From Paenibacillus_E violae (GTDB taxonomy: Bacteria > Bacillota > Bacilli > Paenibacillales > NBRC-103111): DNA of 64,000 nucleotides. Position numbers and translations under genes: made by a program. Where the stretch lies: contig NZ_JAWCUD010000009.1 in the NCBI RefSeq assembly GCF_032461945.1, forward strand, positions 1 to 64,000, written 5' to 3'. The notes beneath the pieces are model-generated. The model saw nothing but the letters and a program-made list of their open reading frames with translations, had not been told where the DNA came from and ran no database searches. How positions within the stretch are numbered: the first letter of the stretch is position 1; every line of letters starts with the position of its first letter. Positions 1 to 7,787 of the stretch are shown piece by piece.

Positions 1-3
1 AAG

Positions 4-30
4 TGACCCACAGCAACGGGCTGTGGGTCA
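4..30. repeat. Perfect stem-loop, stem TGACCCACAG, loop CAACGGG
   Basis: A perfect 10-bp stem with a seven-base loop, CAACGGG. A near copy with the same loop lies at 7505-7531. Both sit just left of a copy of the array repeat, so this is probably a variant hairpin of that repeat family, or the terminator of a gene left of the window. Confidence 0.6.
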
Positions 31-45
31 TAATATTATGAATAA

Positions 46-133
46 CTGCCCGTTTAGGTGAGCGAAAGGCTGCCGATCGTGCCTGCAACCTCCCATTATT
101 GTGTATTAAACAAACGTTCCCAGATAGTTCAAC
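46..133. repeat. Array repeat copy 1
   Basis: First recognisable copy of the intergenic repeat of the 1-18.7 kb array: left core CTGCCCGTTTAGG, central GGCTGCC-rich part, right part TTAAACAAACGTTC followed by GATAGTTCAAC. It lies directly downstream of the minus-strand immunity gene. Diverged compared with the best copy at 6783-6868. Confidence 0.6.
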
Positions 134-153
134 ACTATGCTCAATGTTTACTG

Positions 154-360
154 CTAAATGGGCTTATAACTTAGTGCTTGTTCAACGACTTCTTCTGCAG
201 TCAGTTCATTTTCATTCCAGTAAATTAAATCACTAACTTCAGGATGTGGGACGCTAAACTTGAGAAATTCAATCATATTATCGATTTCTTCCTCACTACC
301 TTCAACGCGCATTATTTTTCTTACTAACTCGATCAATTGATCTTTACTTAGAGCCTTCAT
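154..360 (-). CDS. Colicin/pyocin DNase immunity-like protein
   Basis: A 68-residue acidic protein that looks like the Im2/Im7/Im9 family (Colicin_Pyocin), small four-helix proteins that bind and block HNH nuclease toxins. The segment HPEVSDLIYW corresponds to the family's diagnostic HPxxSDLIYYP motif, and the helix before it is rich in Glu and Asp as in toxin-binding Im proteins. An upstream GTG at 369 would add three residues; MKALSK at 360 matches how family members begin. No nuclease toxin is encoded nearby, so this is an orphan immunity gene at the left edge of the array. The function as an immunity protein is inferred from the motif. Confidence 0.7.
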   Translation of the reverse strand: MKALSKDQLIELVRKIMRVEGSEEEIDNMIEFLKFSVPHPEVSDLIYWNENELTAEEVVEQALSYKPI

Positions 361-417
361 TATGGCCACCCATCCTCTAAATGATGAATAAATTATTTCT
401 GCGTAGTCATTGCGCCA

Positions 418-488
418 TCCTGCCCTTACACTGCGGCCACAGACTCAAGCCGACTGTTACGCCGAAGCTATTTGCTCTGGATCACCGA
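418..488. repeat. Array repeat copy 2 (degenerate)
   Basis: Strongly diverged copy between two minus-strand genes: CCTGCCCTTACAC at the left, a GCGGCC-rich middle and GAAGCTATTTGCTC at the right. Recognised mainly by position and the CTGCCC start. Confidence 0.35.
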
Positions 489-493
489 TTGTA

Positions 494-868
494 TTATCGG
501 TACTGGTTCGGATCATATGGTTTAAAAATCGGTTCTTGATTCTTAAAATACCATTCTACCACTCTATCAGTTAAATCATCATATATGTCATCTTCTAAAT
601 AGGGACTATTGAATTTCCTAAGCCTCTTTATATTGCTCTTAATTTTCATTTTCTGTAGCATGCTAAAAACTCCAGAATTACATAAATTTATTTCCAGAAA
701 ATCACAAAACATTTCGAAACAACTATCCCAATTGCCATTTCCGTTCCTCTGAGCTTCATCCCTTAATTTCTCTATAGCTCTTATTAACTCACCTTGTACT
801 GTCTCTGATTGACCTTGCTTTGGTACAAAGGATTTCCATAAATGTTTTGCCTCTACGAAGTATTTCAT
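494..868 (-). CDS. Hypothetical protein, array cassette
   Basis: A 124-residue soluble protein I do not recognise. The ATG at 868 has AAAGAGG about seven bases upstream, so the longer frame from 916 is not preferred. Mixed helical content with many charged residues and no signal peptide or membrane segment. It is followed by degenerate repeat copy 2 and preceded by the repeat copy that carries the IS element. Function unknown. Confidence 0.7.
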   Translation of the reverse strand: MKYFVEAKHLWKSFVPKQGQSETVQGELIRAIEKLRDEAQRNGNGNWDSCFEMFCDFLEINLCNSGVFSMLQKMKIKSNIKRLRKFNSPYLEDDIYDDLTDRVVEWYFKNQEPIFKPYDPNQYR

Positions 869-935
869 AAAGAAACCTCTTTTATTAGTTGTATAGTAAT
901 GGAAATATTCTATCACAACTTTGTTCAGGTGTGTT

Positions 936-952
936 GCGTTAAACTCCCGATA
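936..952. repeat. Array repeat copy 3, left piece interrupted by IS
   Basis: GTTAAACTCCCGAT is the left end of an array repeat cut by the IS element. Joined to 2610-2620 it reads CTCCCGATAGCTTAATGAC, which matches the left core of other copies such as CTGCCCGTTAGCGCAACG. Confidence 0.6.
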
Positions 953-1067
953 GTCATAATGAACGAGGCGGCCCCATTTCGCTTATCGTAGGTTACATTT
1001 GGTAAAAATGTGTAGTGGATTCTACTTAAAACCAAATGCAGAGCTACATTCGAAAGGAGCCGCTACT

Positions 1068-2192
1068 ATGAAGGATTACACAAAATTTGTTGGTTTAGAC
1101 GTATCAAAAGATTCAATTTCTGTTGCTGTTGCAGACACAGGACGTGGTGAACCACGTTTTCTCGGCAACATTCCGCATACACCTGAAGCGATTCGCAAGT
1201 TGATGAGAAAGCTAGGCACTCCCGAGCAATTGCAAGTATGTTATGAGGCAGGACCAACTGGGTACGCTCTTTTCAGATTTCTCATCTCCTTAGGAATTGA
1301 CTGTATCGTTGTAGCTCCAACACTTATCCCTAAGCGTGCAGGAGACCGAGTTAAAACGGACCGAAGAGATTCTTTGAAACTTGCAAAGCATCTTCGATCT
1401 GGTGAACTTACACCTGTTTGGACACCAGATGAAGATCATGAAGCATTAAGAGATCTCGTTCGTGCTCGTCATGATGCTAAGGAAGATTTGCATCGCGCTC
1501 GTCTTCGTCTTGTCCAATTTTTGCTTCGTCATGATCTGCGTTCTCCAAAAGGAACACGAAATTGGTCGCTTAAACATCGCGAATGGTTGAATAGTCTGCA
1601 TTTTGAAAGATATTCATTACGAATTGTTTTTCAAGAGTATCTTCATGCTATCGATGAAGTCGCTGATCGAATGAAGCGCATCGAAGCTGAAATACATGAG
1701 CAAGCCATGAGCAGTGTTCATGCTCCTGTTATCCAAGCTCTTCAAACCATGCGTGGTGTTGCAGAAGTAACTGCAACCACATTGGTAGCCGAAATTGGAC
1801 AGTTCTCTCGTTTCTCAAGCCCCAGGCAATTAATGTCTTACGCGGGACTAGTTTCTAAAGAATATTCAAGTGGAACTACCAGATGGCAAGGCTCCATCAC
1901 CAAGGTTGGAAATGCTCACATTCGTCATGTTGTCGTAGAATCGGCTTGGGCATATCGTCACTCGCCATCATTAAAAGGCCAACTCCTTGCTCGACAAAAT
2001 GGACAAGACCCTGAGGCCAAACGCATTGCGTGTAAAGCTCAGCACCGTTTGCATAAAAAATATCATCAAATAACTTCTCGAGGGAATGCCGGAAAGAAGG
2101 CCGCCGTTGCTGTTGCTAGGGAACTCATGGGGTTCATTTGGGCTATTGGTTGTGAAATTGAAAAGCGAACGGAAACTGTTGCAGCAGGTTAA
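1068..2192 (+). CDS. IS110/IS1111 family transposase
   Basis: 374 residues, normal length for the family. The N-terminal RuvC-like DEDD domain shows GLDVSKD near residue 10, YEAGPTGY near 62 and KTDRRDSLKLAKHL near 101. The C-terminal Transposase_20 domain starts near MRGVAEVTATTL and includes SYAGLVSKEYSSGTTRWQG followed by SITKVGNAHIR, with the conserved serine region. Enzymes of this family move DNA with a DEDD domain and a catalytic serine, guided by a bridge RNA made from a non-coding end of the element. ATG at 1068 has AAAGGAG eight bases upstream, so the longer frame from 999 is rejected. The gene appears intact. Confidence 0.93.
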   Translation: MKDYTKFVGLDVSKDSISVAVADTGRGEPRFLGNIPHTPEAIRKLMRKLGTPEQLQVCYEAGPTGYALFRFLISLGIDCIVVAPTLIPKRAGDRVKTDRRDSLKLAKHLRSGELTPVWTPDEDHEALRDLVRARHDAKEDLHRARLRLVQFLLRHDLRSPKGTRNWSLKHREWLNSLHFERYSLRIVFQEYLHAIDEVADRMKRIEAEIHEQAMSSVHAPVIQALQTMRGVAEVTATTLVAEIGQFSRFSSPRQLMSYAGLVSKEYSSGTTRWQGSITKVGNAHIRHVVVESAWAYRHSPSLKGQLLARQNGQDPEAKRIACKAQHRLHKKYHQITSRGNAGKKAAVAVARELMGFIWAIGCEIEKRTETVAAG

Positions 2193-2199
2193 TTTTTAT

Positions 2200-2590
2200 T
2201 AAAACCCAATTAGTTTATGGGAATAGTTTTGAGGTTTTGGCTCGGAGGCAAAGCTCTGGTAAGGAGAACCCTCATGTTAAGCTATGCACTAGGTCTGTTT
2301 ATTAACCGAATGTGCGCCGTTAGTCCGAGGCAGCTCCACGACGGATGGAATGAAATGCGGTAACCAACCCGCGCATATCAGACTGTTAACCACCGTCAAC
2401 TACTTTGCCTTCGTGCTAAGATCTTAAAGCACCTCTTTTTCAGCGCGGCCATTATATCCTTTCTCTCCGTTTGATTGTCAAGGACGCAAAGTCACCGTCC
2501 TTGACAATCACTTCGCGAAAGAATCTTTAGGTTATTAGGCTGAAAAAATGAAAGTGAAGAACTAAGAAAACCTTCCAAAAAATGGGGTGT
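2200..2590 (+). ncRNA. Candidate bridge RNA region of the IS element
   Basis: About 390 bp of non-coding DNA between the transposase stop and the right end of the IS. It contains several self-complementary stretches, for example TTGTCAAGGACG (about 2477-2488) against CGTCCTTGACAA (about 2497-2508), and a CCGTTAGTCCGAGG segment that resembles the target core. IS1111-type elements carry their bridge RNA in the downstream end, so this is the expected place. Exact ends and guide loops were not resolved by eye. Confidence 0.45.
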
Positions 2591-2609
2591 TGACCGCCTC
2601 GTTCATATC

Positions 2610-2692
2610 AGCTTAATGACAAAAGGAGCGGCTGCCGCGGCAACCTGCTCCTTGGTTAGTTTGAAATACGTTACCTGTTAAATGGAACGAAA
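2610..2692. repeat. Array repeat copy 3, right piece
   Basis: AGCTTAATGAC, then a hairpin AAGGAGC-(G)GCTGCCGCGGCAAC-CTGCTCCTT, then TTTGAAATACGTTACCTG and TTAAATGGAAC. This is the remainder of the repeat whose left end is at 936-952. Confidence 0.75.
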
Positions 2693-3139
2693 CTATTTCT
2701 GTTTTGATTCTGTAATGTTAAAAGTACCCGTTCCCTTATTAATATGGTTTCCTTCGAGCCAATCCACTTCTACCGATACAGGTATATTAATCGGCAGATC
2801 TAAATCGGATAATGTTATCTTTTCATTCGATTCTAATTTTGAAACAATTGTTTTTGAATCAGCTTTTACAGTTTTACCTGCAAGCTTTTCTTTTGTATCC
2901 ACTCGGTAATATACAACTACACTTTTAACAGAAGCGCTCCCTATATACATAAATTCAATATCGTAACCCTGTTGTCCTAGAGTATTGATTTTTGGAATCA
3001 TTACTAATTTCCAATTTTCTAAGCCGTTTTGATTGGTTAATGCAGTAACGACGGGAAGAATTTTAGAATCTTTATCAGTATTTTTTGAACAACCCATAAT
3101 AAATATGATGCATACCATTACGATCAAAAATTTTCTCAT
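2693..3139 (-). CDS. Putative lipoprotein, array cassette
   Basis: 148 residues. A short basic start, a hydrophobic stretch and a lipobox ending in MGC near residue 17 predict export and lipid anchoring at the cell surface. The mature part is polar and has no fold I can name; beta-rich segments such as VEVDWLEGNH near the end suggest a small extracellular domain. AGGTGATG lies directly before the ATG. Followed by repeat copy 3. Function unknown. Confidence 0.75.
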   Translation of the reverse strand: MRKFLIVMVCIIFIMGCSKNTDKDSKILPVVTALTNQNGLENWKLVMIPKINTLGQQGYDIEFMYIGSASVKSVVVYYRVDTKEKLAGKTVKADSKTIVSKLESNEKITLSDLDLPINIPVSVEVDWLEGNHINKGTGTFNITESKQK

Positions 3140-3224
3140 TACTTCATCACCTCTTTTTCTTATACGAAAAACAAGTAAATTTGTTTCATTTTTCCAGAGT
3201 TAAATACGAGCTGAGAACAAGCAA

Positions 3225-3315
3225 ACCTCCGTTATTTCAACAGACAAAGGAGGCAGCTTTTCGTGCGCAGCTACCTCCTTTGTCTGTTGAAGTATAGTTC
3301 CCAATTAACTTAATC
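3225..3315. repeat. Array repeat copy 4 with long hairpin
   Basis: Left core CCTCCGTTATTTCAAC, then a long hairpin in which TTCAACAGACAAAGGAGG (3237-3254) pairs with CCTCCTTTGTCTGTTGAA (about 3274-3291), then AGTATAGTTC and TTAACTTAAT. The hairpin stem of about 18 bp is the longest in the array. Confidence 0.8.
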
Positions 3316-3694
3316 CATAATAACTTCTATAAAACTCCAAAACTTTATCCCTTCCTATTGTTTTAAGCTTCTTGAGATAATCTAATTCATTTTCCGCTTC
3401 AGCGGTTTTTAATGTTCTTAAATACGAAATGGTTTCTTCTAGTCCCGCACCTATTAGCAATTCCCCATCAATATAACAACCTGTATCGAAATTAATATTT
3501 TTTGCCTTCCATATCTGCAATGTATCCTCAGCAATTCCATAAGTATATACAAGGATACAGAGTGTTTTCAGGTATTCATTATCCTCACGTTCCTCATTTA
3601 AAGACTCGCTACGTAGCAACTCTTTAAGAATATCCCTATGTTGTCTCATTGGTTCTAAGCCATACTGTTCAAGTAATAGCTCCGTTCTGTCCAT
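3305..3694 (-). CDS. Hypothetical protein, array cassette
   Basis: 129 residues, acidic and mostly helical, without membrane segments. The start MDRTELLLEQYGL and the end KVLEFYRSYYGLS suggest a compact helical protein. I do not recognise the family; small immunity-like proteins often look like this, but no motif supports that. Its stop codon overlaps the right edge of repeat copy 4, so the repeat begins immediately downstream of the gene. Confidence 0.7.
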   Translation of the reverse strand: MDRTELLLEQYGLEPMRQHRDILKELLRSESLNEEREDNEYLKTLCILVYTYGIAEDTLQIWKAKNINFDTGCYIDGELLIGAGLEETISYLRTLKTAEAENELDYLKKLKTIGRDKVLEFYRSYYGLS

Positions 3695-3720
3695 GGAATC
3701 ATCACCGTTTCAAAATATTA

Positions 3721-3757
3721 TTAATTGAGCTAACGTCCTCTCGTTAGTGCAATCATG
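3721..3757. repeat. Array repeat, half copy (inverted-repeat site only)
   Basis: GAGCTAACGTCCTCTCGTTAG has the short inverted repeat CTAACG-tcctct-CGTTAG of the right-hand site, but the central hairpin and left core are missing. Confidence 0.5.
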
Positions 3758-3792
3758 TTTCTCATATAAAGCACCAATAATACTATCTCTTA

Positions 3793-4152
3793 TTACTTTA
3801 TAAATTCGGGATAGAACCAATGCAAATCAAAGAATAATTTTTCTAATTTTTCGAACCCATCACTTCCATCAAACACTCTATTCCATTGTCTTTCCGCCTC
3901 ATAAGTATCAATGTATCTAAATTCTAATTTATTACTTTCTAATTGTCTTACTAATAGTTTAGGCCCTTCATAAGGATAATTCACTTGATTTTGAACAATA
4001 TATAAATCACAAACTGAAGTCCATCCATAAATATGATTTGAATATTTAGAATCTCTAACAGATACCACCAAGTTGTAGATACTAAAAAACTTGTTTTCTT
4101 TATTACTTAATCGTTTATAATCAGAACAAATATCATCCCATTTTCTTATCAT
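3793..4152 (-). CDS. Hypothetical protein, array cassette
   Basis: 119 residues from the ATG at 4152, which has GGAGA about eight bases upstream; the longer frame adds eleven unlikely residues. Rich in aromatic residues (Trp, Tyr, Phe), ending in FFDLHWFYPEFIK. No signal peptide or membrane segment. Family not recognised. Confidence 0.7.
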   Translation of the reverse strand: MIRKWDDICSDYKRLSNKENKFFSIYNLVVSVRDSKYSNHIYGWTSVCDLYIVQNQVNYPYEGPKLLVRQLESNKLEFRYIDTYEAERQWNRVFDGSDGFEKLEKLFFDLHWFYPEFIK

Positions 4153-4204
4153 AGCAATTCTCCATATACAGTTTTTCATTCTCAACTAACACAGTATGAT
4201 ACCA

Positions 4205-4290
4205 TCCCCGAGTTAAAGATTTCACCGCCACACTATCGTTCCCAGTTAGTAGAACTGAAACCGCTAAAAAAACCACAATACGGGAACTCG
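4205..4290. repeat. Array repeat copy, diverged
   Basis: CCCCGAGTTAAAG at the left and CACTATCGTTCCCAGTTAGTAGAAC near 4230-4255 match the right-hand site. It is followed by a separate small hairpin around 4272-4302 in which CCACAATA pairs with TATTGTGG. Confidence 0.5.
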
Positions 4291-4301
4291 CCATATTGTG
4301 G

Positions 4302-4679
4302 TCAGAAATCACTGGAATCAGATGGAATTATCCACTTCTCTTCGTATCCGCCTAGGAGAGCGGTTGGGTTTTTACCATGTATGTTATTTACTACACTTAC
4401 TCCCCTATACCATGCTACAAGTTCTGCCTTGGACTTACTATATGTAACTTTATAGATAACATTACTTTTATTAGAGTCCTCTGCAAACGGGCTGACGTTG
4501 GGGTCTACTCTCTCAATTTTCATTACTTTCCCCCCATTGGAAGAGATAACCTTTCTTATTTCTTCTTCATGTTTCTTTTCGAGTGAGTGTAAGCTAATAA
4601 TCAACGCGATAGCAGTTATCCCTAGAAGTATTAAAATAATAATAGTTATCCATTTTGAAAACCTTCGTTTATAAAGCAT
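4302..4679 (-). CDS. Small membrane-anchored hypothetical protein
   Basis: 125 residues. One strong membrane helix at about residues 11-30 (ITIIILILLGITAIALII) after a basic start, then a charged extracellular domain of about 95 residues. No lipobox. The C-terminal part may be a small beta domain, but I cannot name it. Lies between two repeat copies like its neighbours. Confidence 0.7.
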   Translation of the reverse strand: MLYKRRFSKWITIIILILLGITAIALIISLHSLEKKHEEEIRKVISSNGGKVMKIERVDPNVSPFAEDSNKSNVIYKVTYSKSKAELVAWYRGVSVVNNIHGKNPTALLGGYEEKWIIPSDSSDF

Positions 4680-4794
4680 CTAACACACCATCCATTTCAA
4701 CCAAGCATACTTACCCACTCTGAGTGTTTATTTTAGCACTAATTTCCCAGCTTTATTAATGTATTGCTGAATTATATGTTTATGAGTAGCAACA

Positions 4795-4910
4795 ATTACA
4801 AGAGACTTGATATCATCTTGTTTCAAGAACAAGTCCACCGATCATGCAGGCAGTCTCCAATAAGTGTGTTTATTTAACAAACGTTTTCCGTTTGAATGGA
4901 TAGCTGTTTA
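4795..4910. repeat. Array repeat copy, diverged
   Basis: GGCAGTC and GTCCACCGATCATGC mark the middle, and TTTAACAAACGTTTTCCG with TTTGAATGG marks the right-hand site. Closest in style to copy 1. Confidence 0.45.
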
Positions 4911-4914
4911 ATGA

Positions 4915-5256
4915 CTAGATGTCGTCTGGAGGAGCATCTCCTGGTTTACTCCAGTATTTTAACCCATCCATAGCTCTTTCTAAATCATCCATATCATCTT
5001 TACCTAATGTGTTATCAAACTTTTCGGACAACACACCTCTAACTTTAGCAAGCCTATTCGTTACCTTCCATTCATCAATGAAACGGGTGGTTTCCTTTTC
5101 ATATTCCGAATTGTCTTGTATCAACTCTCCTTCTTGATATTTTATAGCATAATAAGAACCCATCTTGTGTAATGATGTCATAATTAACTCAATCTCTTTA
5201 AGCACCTCTATTATTTCAGAGCCTGACATACTTATTTGCTCATTTGCTTTTAGCAT
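4915..5256 (-). CDS. Hypothetical protein, array cassette
   Basis: 113 residues, strongly helical and acidic, with a proline-rich tail ending GDAPPDDI. The ATG at 5256 has GGGAG eight bases upstream; an alternative GTG at 5271 would add five residues. No family recognised. It is cytosolic by composition. Confidence 0.65.
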   Translation of the reverse strand: MLKANEQISMSGSEIIEVLKEIELIMTSLHKMGSYYAIKYQEGELIQDNSEYEKETTRFIDEWKVTNRLAKVRGVLSEKFDNTLGKDDMDDLERAMDGLKYWSKPGDAPPDDI

Positions 5257-5279
5257 TTTCGCATCTCCCACTCCTTTAT

Positions 5280-5312
5280 TTGTTCAACTTTAGTTCTTAC
5301 GTTAGCACAATC
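5280..5312. repeat. Array repeat, half copy
   Basis: GTTCAACTTTAGTTCTTACG followed by TTAGCACAATC matches only the right-hand inverted-repeat site; the hairpin and left core are absent. Confidence 0.5.
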
Positions 5313-5318
5313 TTCTTT

Positions 5319-5675
5319 TCAAAATTTTAGTTCGTTCTTTGCTAAATCCAAAGCTACGGCTATTTTAATCTGATTCGTTTTACTATGTCCCTTAATCAAA
5401 TTCTCTATTGGATACACTTCTAAAATCGGAGCTATTTTATCATCGTATCGATCCAATTCAATATTCATAACTGTGTGTGTATCCACAAGAAAAGTGATAA
5501 TATCTTCCCCCTGCTCAAGTGTCCAGTATAAAATGTACGCAGTTTTCATTGTGGGAAAGGTATCTCTAATAATGTTCAAATACCTTCGCATGGATATATC
5601 ATCGAGAAGACGAATTCTTGAGGCTTGTAATTCTTTTCTATACGCCTGTTCTGTAATAGTCCCCCTAAGTTTCAT
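5319..5675 (-). CDS. Hypothetical protein, array cassette
   Basis: 118 residues from ATG 5675, which has a perfect AGGAGG six bases upstream; the frame open to 5744 is therefore not the gene. Alternating helices and strands; the stretch TAYILYWTLEQGEDIITFLV looks like a strand-turn-strand core. Family not recognised. Confidence 0.7.
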   Translation of the reverse strand: MKLRGTITEQAYRKELQASRIRLLDDISMRRYLNIIRDTFPTMKTAYILYWTLEQGEDIITFLVDTHTVMNIELDRYDDKIAPILEVYPIENLIKGHSKTNQIKIAVALDLAKNELKF

Positions 5676-5743
5676 GATTTGCCTCCTATTATAAAAAAGA
5701 CTACGATTATTTGTACATAGCTTATTCATGACAATTCCACGCA

Positions 5744-5830
5744 ATCCTGCCCGTTACTTCAACAGACAACGACAGCCATTACCGGCTGCCGTTTTAGCAA
5801 TGTTTGAACTATAGTTCATCGTTAATAGAA
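5744..5830. repeat. Array repeat copy, good match
   Basis: CCTGCCCGTTACTTCAAC at the left, a hairpin with GACAGCC and GGCTGCCG arms, then TTTGAACTATAGTTCATCG and TTAATAG at the right. Confidence 0.75.
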
Positions 5831-5835
5831 TTTAA

Positions 5836-6639
5836 TTACGAAGCTTTTGCTGTTAATAAGTGATAATAATTAATTATTTTCAATCCTTTTGAAGTTGCAT
5901 ATTTATTAAAAATCCTCTCTACATCTTGCAAGCATTCCTGCCAAACAATATCTCTAAGTTTTTTGCTCTGTCCAAAGCATTTTTTAATTAGAACATCTTC
6001 TGGTGTAGATAGGTATTCTATTTCTTCAAGTAGCTCTACATTAATATCCGTTAAACCACTTCCATGAAGATTAAGCACACGCAATATGTCATTTGCTTCT
6101 GGTTTTGGTATTTGGGAATATAGGCCTGGGAATAATTCACGTAAAGCACCGTGGCTACCAGCATGGTAGAACCCTATAATTGTCCCACCTGCTCTAACAA
6201 TTCGATTACCCTCGTGATACCAATCTCTTGGACCTTTTTTTGTATATGCTACATCGAAATAATCATTTGGAAAGGGCAAATTACCATTCCCATCAATAAT
6301 TAGAAAGTTGATATTTTCTACTGATTTAGTTTTATTACCCTTTTCAATAAAACCCTTTTCTACATCAATCCCTACAACTTCTTTTGCATTTAATGCAAAT
6401 TGAAACGCAAATTCACCATGACCACATCCAACATCCAATAATCGACCTTCACATAGGGAGGAATTTATTTTTTCTGCCAATATCATTTCAGCTCTCGGTT
6501 CATCAAACGTTGACTTCCAAGGATATTTATATTCTCCCACTTCTCCAAACAATTGTTTATACCACTCTGGGCTATGGGGTACTACCCATTCGGGGTGTTT
6601 CATTGGGTCAAAAAGAATTTTTTCCAAGCCATCTGACAT
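5836..6639 (-). CDS. Class I SAM-dependent methyltransferase
   Basis: 267 residues with a Rossmann-type methyltransferase domain. Motif I is LLDVGCGHGEF near residue 67, the acidic residue closing strand 2 is in VVGIDVEKGF, and motif II is around PFPNDYFDVAYT. These bind S-adenosylmethionine; the acceptor is unknown. The C-terminal 100 residues are helical and lack a family signature. GGAGGG lies seven bases before the ATG. It is one of the few enzymes in the array, between two well-conserved repeat copies. Confidence 0.85.
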   Translation of the reverse strand: MSDGLEKILFDPMKHPEWVVPHSPEWYKQLFGEVGEYKYPWKSTFDEPRAEMILAEKINSSLCEGRLLDVGCGHGEFAFQFALNAKEVVGIDVEKGFIEKGNKTKSVENINFLIIDGNGNLPFPNDYFDVAYTKKGPRDWYHEGNRIVRAGGTIIGFYHAGSHGALRELFPGLYSQIPKPEANDILRVLNLHGSGLTDINVELLEEIEYLSTPEDVLIKKCFGQSKKLRDIVWQECLQDVERIFNKYATSKGLKIINYYHLLTAKAS

Positions 6640-6782
6640 TTTATTCCCTCCATAATCTTATGTATCTCTTCCCTATATTATTTTCTGGAATTTTGTGGAA
6701 AATCCTTTTATTGTTTCAAGAATAATTGATTCAGCAATCTTGCCAGGTCCTTTAAACTTGCGTAGCTTTCCGCCACGGTCTA

Positions 6783-6868
6783 CTGCCCGTTAGCGCAACG
6801 CGGCTGCCGATCCATGCCGGCTGCCGCGTTTTAGTTATTTATTCAACTATCGTTCGCCGTTAGTTGAA
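6783..6868. repeat. Array repeat, best-conserved copy
   Basis: Reference copy. Left core CTGCCCGTTAGCGCAACG. Central hairpin 6797-6830: AACGCGGC pairs with GCCGCGTT and, past a T-T mismatch, GCCG pairs with CGGC around an eight-base loop. Right-hand site TTCAACTA-TCGTTCGCCGT-TAGTTGAA (about 6842-6868), an 8-bp perfect inverted repeat. In addition CGTTAG in the left core is nearly complementary to CTATCG in the right site, so the whole unit can fold with the hairpin inside. Confidence 0.85.
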
Positions 6869-6882
6869 CACTGAATAATCCT

Positions 6883-7374
6883 TTAATAAACGATTAAACT
6901 ACCCGTAGGCCATTTCCCTTGATATCCACAGGGAAAGTTTCCTGAAGTATAGATATTTAATAAGTCCTTACTATAAAAGCCTCTTATTCCTTTTGGTACT
7001 TTCTTTTGGTATGAATATTCCATCACAATGGATAGCAAATCCCATTTCACACATTCAATAAACAAATTATTTATTGAATGTGTTTCTTTATAATCGTAAA
7101 TCTTTGGAAAGATTCTCGTTTCCAAAAATATCTTTGCTTCTATGACTAGCTTATTCCAATAAGAGTATTCTATTTGATATTTATCGTGTAAGAACTGTGT
7201 TAGTTCGTTATGAGCGTATAATGTCGTTTCTTCCCAATTGCTATCAGTGAAGTATTTAGTTGCTTCATTCCAAGAATAAATATATATGCAATCAAAATCC
7301 TTAATTGGATTTCCACAATTACCAAACCAATTAATGTAACTTAAACGATAGCAGATTTCTTCATCTAACTTCAT
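6883..7374 (-). CDS. Hypothetical protein, array cassette
   Basis: 163 residues, soluble, rich in Tyr, Trp and Asn. Helical in the middle (SINNLFIECVKWDLLSIVME). No motif that I can assign. GGGGG lies about nine bases before the ATG. Flanked by the reference repeat downstream and a partial copy upstream, so it forms a clean gene-plus-repeat unit. Confidence 0.7.
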   Translation of the reverse strand: MKLDEEICYRLSYINWFGNCGNPIKDFDCIYIYSWNEATKYFTDSNWEETTLYAHNELTQFLHDKYQIEYSYWNKLVIEAKIFLETRIFPKIYDYKETHSINNLFIECVKWDLLSIVMEYSYQKKVPKGIRGFYSKDLLNIYTSGNFPCGYQGKWPTGSLIVY

Positions 7375-7479
7375 TCACCGATGCCCCCAAACAAAATGCT
7401 TTCTTCTCCATTGTCAGTTATATGGTATCACATTAGGAAAATAATGTATTGGGGAATTGTTGCCGAGTTTCCGCTATAC

Positions 7480-7535
7480 TGCCCTTTAGTTGAATAGAAA
7501 AAAGAGACCCACAGCAACGGGCTGAGGGTCTAAGG
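7480..7535. repeat. Array repeat, partial, with CAACGGG hairpin
   Basis: CTGCCCTTTAGTTGAATAG is the left core, followed by a stem-loop (7505-7531) with the same CAACGGG loop as at 4-30. A further left-core fragment TCCCGTTAGCGTAACGAGG lies at 7632-7651, so the region 7440-7750 is repeat debris without a convincing gene. Confidence 0.55.
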
Positions 7536-7750
7536 TTATAATTTAAAGGGGGTCAAGTTATATTATAGGCTTAATTCATTAATATCACATGAATGTAAGA
7601 TTTCAATTATGTTACATCCGCTTAACTCTCGTGTCCCGTTAGCGTAACGAGGTTTCAGTCTACAACTATTTTTCAATCTAACACATTTTATTTTCACCGA
7701 ACACATTTTCTTGGATTTCATTTCTTCTATCATTCCTTTACATAAAACAA

Positions 7751-7787
7751 AGAAGAACCTTGTGAGATTCTCCCACAAGGTTCTTCT
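7751..7787. terminator. Strong hairpin, likely terminator
   Basis: AGAAGAACCTTGTG pairs with CACAAGGTTCTTCT around GAGATTCTCC. It lies about 180 bases downstream of the minus-strand lyase gene and is the likely transcription stop for it. No long T tract, so only moderate certainty. Confidence 0.55.

Larger units (their letters stand above)
952..2609 (+). mobile_element. IS110-family element of the IS1111 type
   Basis: About 1.66 kb. One transposase gene with roughly 115 bp upstream and 415 bp of non-coding DNA downstream. A perfect 13-bp inverted repeat ATGAACGAGGCGG lies at 959-971 and 2594-2606. Placing the ends 7 bp outside the left copy and 3 bp outside the right copy, the convention known for IS1111-type elements, restores an uninterrupted repeat core at the target with no duplication. 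IS1111-type elements include a branch that inserts into integron attC sites; here the target is the core of the array repeat. Boundaries are inferred from that convention. Confidence 0.75.

Noticed and set aside
7563..7778. Minus-strand ORF of 71 codons
   Set aside because: It runs through repeat debris and a hairpin, has no ribosome binding site and no protein-like composition.
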